The notes beneath the pieces are model-generated. The model had not been told where the DNA came from. It did no database searches and saw nothing but the letters and a program-made list of their open reading frames with translations. From the NCBI GenBank assembly GCA_007922225.1, contig ML679954.1, positions 23,271,003 to 23,335,002 of the forward strand: 64,000 nucleotides of DNA, in the 5' to 3' direction. Made by a program: the position numbers and the translations under genes. The stretch is from Emydura subglobosa. Taxonomy: Eukaryota > Chordata > Testudines > Chelidae. This document shows positions 56,857 through 64,000 of this stretch, one piece after another (the first letter of the stretch is position 1; each line of letters begins with the position of its first letter).

Positions 56857-59800
56857 TATAAACATCATCCCTTTTTGCCAGAGAGATCTCAACTCAAAGA
56901 TCTCCCTTTGCCCTTACCTTGTTAGCCCCTTCCTCCCTCTCTTTGCACTTCCCTCCTGTGTGCCTTTCTACTCTTCCAGTTAATGGGCTACCTAGCTCCT
57001 TAACTCTTCCCAGTTAAGACTGTAATTTGCCCCAGCTTCCCTCATTCAGGCCCTTCCCTGGAGAAGCTAAATAGACTTGCAGTGAGCAGAGTGCTGGTTC
57101 AGCTACCAGTTCTCATCACAGTCACGGTGATGTATAAGTAAATAATTTATCACTACAAATCTGGCTAAGCCTGCCATTTTGGACTAGAACATTAACTCAA
57201 CAGAGCCAGGGCTGTCAGGCTTTCACATTTCTGGGAAGTGTTTCTATTCCATTTTAACGAGTCCCCTGCACTATCAAAGAAAGCTCCAATCTACTTCATG
57301 TTGTAATGTAGAAACTAGTAAATGATCTGGCAGGCTACCCAACCTTGGTGGTTGCATAAGTGGAAGAAGGAGTTTCAGGAATAAGGGGCAGTATGGAAAG
57401 ATGTCTGGAAAGAGTAAATGTAGATGCATTGGTGGCATGAAAGGAGCAATTCGGTGAGAAGTTAGAAATGAAAGCCTAACTAAACTGCTCCATCTCATGC
57501 TGGGACTGGGCCAGAGCAGAATCAGGGAGATGTAGCTTCTCCTGCCTCTTCCCTGTGCTTAGCGGCGTTCAGCTTTAGGAAAGACTCTGGTCTAAAAGGA
57601 GTAGCTCTGTTTTGCTCATGTTAAGTTTGAGTTGGTGGTGGGACATTGTGGTTGAGATATTTTAAAGACAGCTTGAGATGCAAGACTGAGGAGAAGTAAT
57701 GGCATCAGCGGTGGTCAGTTAAGTTTGGGATCCATTTGTGTTGGGGGCAGTAAACAAACCAAGAAGAATGAAGATGGAGAAGATGTCCTTAACTTTCTCC
57801 AGGAATTGTGACTTTGGAAAAAAAAGAGTAGAAGAACTTACAGTGGTTCCTGTATTTGTGTTGCCAAACACACTGCAGTTGGGTGAGACCTGCTAGCATG
57901 GAAGGATTAAGCCAATTGCCAACTCAGGATGAAATTTCACCCCAATGCAGTGCATCTGCCCAAGACTCATTTTAACCGCCCTCTAAAACAAAACAGAAGG
58001 GCTAAGTGATGTGGAAGACCTTATATGAGCTCTCTATTTTCACTTCATATGAAGAGCTCAGAAACTATTGACTCTTTGGCATGTGACCCAGAGGTCAATA
58101 ACATGGCCAAGTGGTGAACAATGTAAAAGTATTTTTGGTCACATGACACTGGCCCATCCCACTGTATTGGGGTACACAAGTATTAAAAAGCAGAATAAAT
58201 TATACTGAATAATAAATAATTTTAAAAACATGACATTCATACACTAGATAAAGCTGCAATTGGAATGTATAGTCTTAATGAAGCAAATGAAGTAGAGAGA
58301 TGTGAATACTAAATGATCACATGCGTTAATTATACATGATGAATTGTATATTATGTTAATATTATTTCTTATGCTATTCCTATTGCAAAGATTTTCAAAC
58401 CAAAAGGCTGCTTCAATAAGTTTCCAGGAATTATTCATTTGCTCATAGTTCTGACCTGCTTCAATGACTAATTAACTATCACAAACTTTCAGTTGCTACA
58501 GAGCTTTGTGGAATAGAACATTATTCTGAGGAGTCCATTTTTCACTAAATAATGTAGCATACTTCAATTTTAGCTCTCTGATTTTAGTCAATAATTGTCT
58601 TTTCTTCTTTTCATGTCTAGATAGTCATTTGCTCCTTAACAAGCCCACGTGAATTTATAGAACTAATACTCTGCTTGGCTGCATGAAAGCCACCATGCTC
58701 TTTTGCAAAGGAAGAGAGAGTCTTGCAAGCTTGGACAGGGTATAATGCGCTTACATAGCTTGCTCTGCCAGTAATGAAATGTAATAGGAAATGTTGGTAC
58801 TGTGCCATTTATGAGACAGTGCCACATGCCAGCATGATTATTTAACTAATAGGATTAGTGAAGCAGCAAGCCTTGGGCTTGTAGCAAGTGTCCCACTGCC
58901 AGGAATGTATCTCCTCCAAGGGTTGAAACCATAGCATCCAAACCTTAATTTGTTTGAACTACAAAAACCTCACAGGAAAATCCTCTCTAAAAGACTTTCA
59001 TGTTTGGATGTATAGATAGTTTGTATAATTCCCATGTCTTTAATTGCCACTGTTCCACAGCCAATTGGGAAAACTCAAGAGACAACAACTGTATTGCTGA
59101 TGCTGGGAAAAAGAATGAGTGATGTCCCTGGTTTTGCCTTGGTGCATACGGTGCCTACTTTCAAAAGGTATATTGCTTTCAGACACCGTAGTACTGCACA
59201 TAGCTCAGATTGTTAGAAATTTCCCAATGCTTTTTCCAAATAAGATAAACACCCATGTTATGGGGTTTTTTTGGCAGTATCTAAAAATAATACACATTGA
59301 TGGTTGTGATGCATTGAAGGCAAATCCATCTTAAGCAAAAGGCAGATTTGACCACTGAAAACTGCTCAGATGCTAAACCCCTTAGAGGACCAATGAGCCA
59401 TCACTAACTCCCCAAATAATTTGAACTGCCCCTTAACTTTTGGTGAGGATTATTAGGGCTTTGGGATCTGTCAGGATGAAGACTGAAACTGGCAGTGTTT
59501 GGTTTTGGGTCAGATCTAGACCTGTGATGAGCTTATTTCTATTTTATTGGTTTGTGAAAGGGAATGTTGGAGGACACTGTCCTCAATATTTCCTCCCTGC
59601 TCGGTCTTCTCAACATCCTTCCTCCCAGTTCCATCCAGGTCCTACCTCCCACTTCCCCATGGGTTTGGTTACTCCAGGGTCCTTGTGCCTTCACATGTTA
59701 ACCTTTTTGTATAAGTGGTAGTAAAAAATAACTGAAGCTACATGGTTACACTGGTTTTTCAATTAGTGGGATCTCTTTAATTCTTGCCAAAGACCCTGTA

Positions 59801-59902
59801 TGCACCAAGAATCCATTCTTTGTTTAATGTATTTGTTTCCATCTTCATCAGTTCATATTCTTCTTCCTACCAAATTTTGCTTTTGGTTTTATTAGATAAT
59901 CC
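56857..59902. other. No recognisable feature
   Basis: About 3 kb with mixed composition, GC-richer at the start and AT-rich after 58100. I recognise no transposon ends, exon or RNA gene. Confidence 0.4.
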
Positions 59903-59990
59903 TGTAGTTCAAATGGTAGCATTCTGTAGTGCTAGATGTTCAGTGTTCAAATCCTGCTGATGATGCATAATGGGATGCGGGGATGGTTAT
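59903..59990 (+). mobile_element. tRNA-derived SINE head
   Basis: An A-box-like tgtagttcaaatggtagca (59903-59921) and a perfect-looking B-box gttcaaatcct (59945-59955) lie 42 bp apart (start to start), the spacing of a tRNA-type RNA polymerase III promoter. The sequence between them does not fold as a full tRNA by eye. It is best read as a SINE head. Confidence 0.55.
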
Positions 59991-60010
59991 TACAAAATAG
60001 AATTTGTTGA

Positions 60011-60235
60011 AAAGCAACATGGCCTGGTGGATAGATTACAAAAGCAAGCTTCAGGAAATCTCAATTCTATTCACCATTCTGCTAGTGGCCTACAGTGTGA
60101 CCTGGGGCAGGTCATTTCACTTTCTATGGCACAGTTTCCCCATATGTAAAGCTGGGATAATGATACTGATCTCATTTGCCCATTTGGAGACCTATAGATA
60201 AAAAGTGCTATAAATAAAGTATTATTGCTATTTTT
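60011..60235 (+). mobile_element. MIR SINE
   Basis: Shows the MIR order: a decayed tRNA-like head 'aacatggcctggtggatag', the core 'ctagtggcctacagtgtgac' with 'ctggggcaggtcatttcac', then 'cacagtttccccatatgtaa', 'agctgggataatgatactg' and the tail 'aaaagtgctataaataaag'. Nearly full length. MIRs are ancient in amniotes, so this is an old insertion. Confidence 0.9.
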
Positions 60236-60339
60236 GAAATGTTATGATCAGTTTAAGGGGGAGGAGTTAGGGCATGCAGTAGTCTGGTTGAGTCTGCAGC
60301 AAGGGAGTACATGCTTTATCCCTTTCTACCAGTGTTGTT

Positions 60340-60500
60340 GTTATTAATTTATGTATTATTTGTATTGCATCAGCATCTAAAGACTTCAAGCAGAGATTAC
60401 AGATTCATTGTACTAGGTACTGTAGAAACAAATAACGCGGACAGAATAACGCGCCCCCAAGAGATCCCAGTCTAGGATTTAGACAACATGCATCAGTGAA
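60340..60500 (-). mobile_element. Decayed L2/MIR 3' tail
   Basis: 'tgttattaatttatgtatta', 'tgtattgcatcagcatctaa', 'attgtactaggtactgtag', 'aaacaaataacgcggacag', 'agagatcccagtctagg' follow the order of the reverse-complement L2/MIR tail with many changes. Confidence 0.6.
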
Positions 60501-61465
60501 TAAACAGATAATGGAGGCGATGGGAGAGGAAAGACAAAGTTACAGTAGAGTCAGTTGTATTATGTAAGTTAATAGTAACAGTGGTCTCCATTGTCACAGA
60601 GAGGATGGGGAGTTCAGTGTAGGCTACTTTTTTTGCCTTCACCTCACTTGCCTTGCCTTTTCAGATATAAAATACTATGTAATAAGTTCAAGAGAGTAAA
60701 TATCCAGTTGGCCAGCTCTTTGGGTGTGATGACTGCACCCCTTAAAAATTATCTAACTTGGAAGGACGCCCTACAGTCAGGGATGGAGCTCATGGGACTC
60801 ATTACGCTAGCATTCAAAAGTAAGACCACAAAAGGCAAATTCTTCTTTTCTCATAACATACCCAAGTACTGACAGCATCTGATACATAGCAATAAGGCAG
60901 AGAAATTAAGTGCACAGTTGAGGGACCTCGTAAGGCACAGTTAGTTGCCATTACTGTTTTCTTATAAGGAAATTAACAAAGGTGACATTTTAGGTGTCCA
61001 ATAGGTTTGAAGAAATCAGACATTTGTTTACAGTAAAAGGTTACAATTCTGTTTAATTAAACATATGGATATTTATGGTGGTCAAATGCTGAATTTTCTT
61101 TTGAGATTTTTTTTACTCTAAGCATATTTTCATATGTGATTTCTTAATACTGTTATGGCAATAAACATTCTACCTAACTGTGACTAGTATGTTTTAAAAT
61201 TATTCCAAAGTGTAATCATGTATTGCTTAGGGAAAGAAGAAAATATATAATTATTTCTGCAGAGTATATACAACGTATGACTGTGCTGTCTATGTGGCAT
61301 CACCCTTTTATCTACTTACCAATTCATCTGTATCACACACACAAAACTACATTGAAAGAACATTATTAAGGTTGCAAAGTCAAGCACTGAAAAGCTAGGA
61401 AATGCCAGAATTCAGGTTGTCTGAGCAACCTTAATTCAGCCTCCTTGTGTGTGTGCAATTTATAA
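60501..61465. other. No recognisable feature
   Basis: AT-rich DNA; no feature recognised. Confidence 0.4.
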
Positions 61466-61600
61466 CACAGTTTTTAACTACATAACCATGTACTGTTTTT
61501 TCAACAGGACACTGCCTCATTCAGTGCACCGAATGGATAGTGTTCACTTAATAAGCGGCTAGTCAATATTTTGTTTCTGCTCATTGTTTAATGTGTGTCC
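61466..61600. repeat. Relative of the insert at 18474-18708
   Basis: Shares with the CR1-nested insert the ordered words aactacat, 'gtactgttttttcaacagg' (there 'gctattttatctacagg'), 'acactgcctcattcagtgc' (there 'acccctgcctctttcagtg') and a following g.taataa.g stretch. The similarity fades at both sides, so the limits are estimates. Confidence 0.6.
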
Positions 61601-61689
61601 CCAGGCTTTATTTCTGGCAAACTATTCAAACCCTTCTCAGAAGACAGAACTTTGTTTCCTCATGAGCTTTTCTGCTCATCATTACAGTG

Positions 61690-61825
61690 TCTGAGTGCTT
61701 CAGAAACATCAGTTAAGGCATTTTCACAACACCCCTGTAAAGTGAGAGGTATTATCCCCATTTCACAGATGGGGACCTGAGGCAGAGAGAGATTAAGATC
61801 AAAAAGGGGGTGTGGTAGAAGTTCT
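61690..61825 (-). mobile_element. MIR SINE core, reverse orientation
   Basis: 'ttcacaacacccctgtaaag', 'gaggtattatccccatttca', cagatggggacctgaggcag, 'agagagattaagatc' is the reverse complement of the MIR core ('ctcagtttcctcatctgtaa', 'atggggataat'). Confidence 0.8.
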
Positions 61826-62670
61826 CTGTGAATGAACATCGACAGAGGAGGAAGAACAAGGAAAGCCGGCTCCAGACTGGGAAGGGGCATCATAGCTTTT
61901 CCTAAGGCAGTTCCATAGTGGCTGGTGCCCTGCCCTGTTCTCTCTCCTTCCTCCTTGGCAACTGGGGCCCTGTGCATCAGTATCATTCTGTCCCTCACCT
62001 AGGTGCCGAAGCTCTGTCCTCCACCCCACCCTGGCACACATGCTCCTGCCCTGTCCCCTGGACCAAGTGTGTCTGCCAGGAGCTGCAGCTTCAGGAAGGC
62101 AGGGAGAGGAGAGCTCCTACCTGCTCCCCAGTGACCAGCTCAACTGGTGACTGATGGTGACTGCTCCAGTCATTCCTGCAGGTCCTGTTCCTGTCTCTAT
62201 CCCCCTCCCCCCGCACATACTTTCACTACAGGGGTGCTAGTCCCTGGATCCCTCTGGTTCCACCACCTCGATCAAAAGTGACCACTAATTTTGGGTGGCC
62301 TATTTGAGATGTCTGGGGCCTGATTTCTCAAAGTACTTTGTGTCAAATAACATGTTTTTTGGGTTAATTAAAAAAGGAATCTGAAAATTCAGAAATTCCA
62401 TCCCATTGGCATCATATTGGCACTCACGTGGGCCATCAACAAGTTGGAATTTTTAGATCAACAGCACAGACCTCTGCCGCGTGAGCTAGTGGAGTAACTT
62501 ACAGCAGTAGTGGTTTGTCCTCCTGTATATGGGCCGGCCCTAGAGGGGGATGAAACACATTGCCGATGAGTTTCATGGGTATTTTCTGGCAGTAGAGGGA
62601 TGGTGAGACTCAGAAATCACGGGTTCCATTCTTGGCTCTGGAGGAGACTGCTTTAGCAGGCACGAATTCA
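61826..62670. other. Mostly unrecognised, GC-richer
   Basis: CT-rich frames around 61918-62154 look compositional. At 62596-62640 'agactcagaaatcacgggttccattcttggc' (here in pieces: a B-box-like gggttccattc) may be a very decayed SINE head. No gene is supported. Confidence 0.35.
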
Positions 62671-63270
62671 TCTACTCCTTTCCCTTCAACCTGTTCCCCC
62701 TCACTCCCATTCCCAGTCTTTCCCCAATCCCAGTCTGTCTCCTTACCCATCTAGTTCCTGCCCCTGCTCTTCATCCATATCTGTCTCTCCTTCCCACCAT
62801 CACCTGGCCTCCAGTCTCTTTCCTTGGCTCCTCATCCAATCTCCTCTCCCTCCTCCTTTCCCTGCCTCCGGATCTTTGCCCAGCCGTTCCTATTTCTCCC
62901 CCCTGCACCCAGGCTTCTCACTAGATCTGTCTCTCCTCCCTTAATCTCCTTCCTCCTACTGCATTGGGTCCCAGTCTCCCCTGCCAGCTCCTCATCTGAT
63001 TTCAGTCTCCCCCACTCCCCGCACAACTCTCTCTTTCTGTCAGTCCCAGTCTGCTTGCCCAGCCAATTCCAGTCTTCTTTGAGGTCAGATTAGATGATCT
63101 AATGGCCCCTTCACATTAAATTCTGTGAATCTGTGTCCCCTCTGGCTCTCAGCTCCCAGTCCGCCTCCAGCCAGTCCACAGTTCCAATCTCCTTGCCAAA
63201 CACTCCCAGTTTTTCTTTTGTGGTCCCTGGTTCCAGTCTTCTTGCCCAGCTAGTCCCACTATTCCCCCTG
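62671..63270. repeat. Polypyrimidine (CT-rich) degenerate tandem tract
   Basis: About 600 bp very rich in C and T on the plus strand, with loosely repeated units such as 'tcccagtctgcttgcccagc', 'tccagtcttcttgcccagc', 'ttcccagtctttccccaatc'. The units suggest an old degenerate minisatellite. It is interrupted by a 55 bp CR1 tip at 63081-63135. The proline/serine-rich open frame at 62824-63093 is a product of this composition. Confidence 0.8.
63081..63135 (+). mobile_element. CR1 LINE 3' tip, 55 bp
   Basis: gaggtcagattagatgatct, 'aatggccccttcacattaaa' and 'ttctgtgaatctgtg' is a diverged CR1 3' end, here the only part inserted. It breaks the polypyrimidine tract, so it is younger than that tract. 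Confidence 0.8.
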
Positions 63271-63360
63271 GAATTCAGAACATCAGAAGTAGCCCTGAGG
63301 AGCTGGGAGAGATGGATGCTTTTCTAAAACTGTTGCTCCATTTCAAACATCAGTTAATCC

Positions 63361-63430
63361 AAGGAAGTTCTATGACCTGTGTGAGAGAGAGTCTAAATGC
63401 TCATAATGGTCCCTTCTGGCATTAGAATCT
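63361..63430 (+). mobile_element. CR1 LINE 3' tip, 70 bp
   Basis: 'aggaagttctatgacctgtg', 'tctaaatgctcataatggtc', ccttctggcattagaatctg corresponds to a CR1 3' end of the subfamily seen at 53958-55772. Diverged. Confidence 0.75.
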
Positions 63431-64000
63431 GCCAATCATGCGGCTTCCTCGCGTCAGCAGTAGGGGTCATTGAGGGCACAACCTTCCTGCTTTCAGATCA
63501 GATGCCTGGCCCTGACATGGTCCACAGCAGCCCAGAGATGCAATTGCAAGGAAAGTCCTGCTCAGCTCCCTGCACCTTCAGGCTGTACCATGCTCATTGC
63601 AGACGGAATCTTTGAAGAGTTAGCTGCAGAACTGTAGCAAGCCTATACTGACTATGTATATACCGAGATTGGCTCATAATATGGCCCAGTCTGGGCAATT
63701 TTCACAGGGATTGCAAAAAGACACATCTCCCTGCCAACTTTCAAGTTCCTGTTCTGAAGCTTGGGGTACTTGCGCTTTTCAAAGAAACGATTGCCAGAAT
63801 TTTTTAACATGGCAAAACAACTTTTTTTTTTTTTTTACTCTCCTCATTCTTGGGAACAGCTGAATTGTTTTGGCTGAAATTCTGCCTGAGGTAGATATGC
63901 AGCATGGACAATATCAGCACGAATAGTTAAAGTTTGGACTATTATAAGCAACTGAAAAGAAGGCCTTACAATGGGAAATGTAGGGCAACCTTAATAATAG
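63431..64000. other. No recognisable feature
   Basis: Contains a pure run of 15 T at 63822-63836; otherwise nothing recognised up to the window edge. Confidence 0.4.

Noticed and set aside
59903..59990. A tRNA gene
   Set aside because: A and B boxes are present, but the acceptor and anticodon stems do not pair by eye; a SINE head fits better.
62824..63093. Proline/serine-rich 89-codon frame
   Set aside because: It results from the CT-rich tract and runs into a CR1 tip.
1..64000. CRISPR array, prokaryotic operon or phage-like system
   Set aside because: The repeats are eukaryotic transposons and simple repeats. There are no regularly spaced direct repeats with unique spacers, no dense same-strand genes and no ribosome binding sites.

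Overview
The window reads as vertebrate nuclear DNA: AT-rich, poor in CpG, intergenic or deep-intronic, with no host protein-coding exon, tRNA, rRNA or CRISPR array that I can support. The mixture of repeats points to a sauropsid, most likely a turtle: many CR1 LINE copies, a DIRS-type retrotransposon, a Penelope-like element with a GIY-YIG domain, relics of L2 and MIR, a 5S-rRNA-headed SINE, and several short TIR (MITE-like) families. The species assignment is an inference from remembered repeat families; no database was searched.

Layout. 0-3.4 kb: a short TIR element, a long 'taggtgcct'-rich repeat, a ~555 bp TIR element and an LTR-like fragment. 3.4-9.4 kb: mostly unrecognised AT-rich DNA with a (TG)n(GA)n microsatellite at 6.37 kb. 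9.46-9.65 kb: two abutting minus-strand CR1 tips. 11.7-12.5 kb: the 3' end of a Penelope-like element whose 179-codon C-terminal frame is still open. 14-20 kb: an LTR-like element, a repeat carrying alternating direct and inverted tRNA-like modules, and a three-layer nest (LTR-like repeat, CR1 inside it, a 235 bp unknown insert inside the CR1), followed by a TIR element. 22.4-23.3 kb: a decayed L2 reverse transcriptase with a readable YVDD motif. 29.1 and 44.6 kb: two copies of a second TIR family.

34.4-36.6 kb holds the 5' part of a DIRS-like element (terminal region, TATA box, degraded Gag-like frame). 37.35-37.69 kb is a complete 337 bp hAT-type non-autonomous transposon with a perfect 8 bp target duplication, next to a CR1 with an internal deletion (37.7-38.3 kb). 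40.6-41.6 kb contains a MIR and a 5S-headed SINE. 50.7-51.3 kb has three alternating purine-pyrimidine tracts. 54-55.8 kb is the longest CR1 copy. 56.2-56.9 kb is a second LTR-like element. 59.9-63.4 kb holds a tRNA-like SINE head, MIR/L2 pieces, a 600 bp polypyrimidine tract and two CR1 tips.

No genes work together here; the content is the record of successive transposon insertions. Nothing I can see amounts to a new biological system. The most informative items are the nested insertion with its unclassified 235 bp element, the open GIY-YIG frame, the alternating tRNA-module repeat and the Z-DNA-prone cluster.
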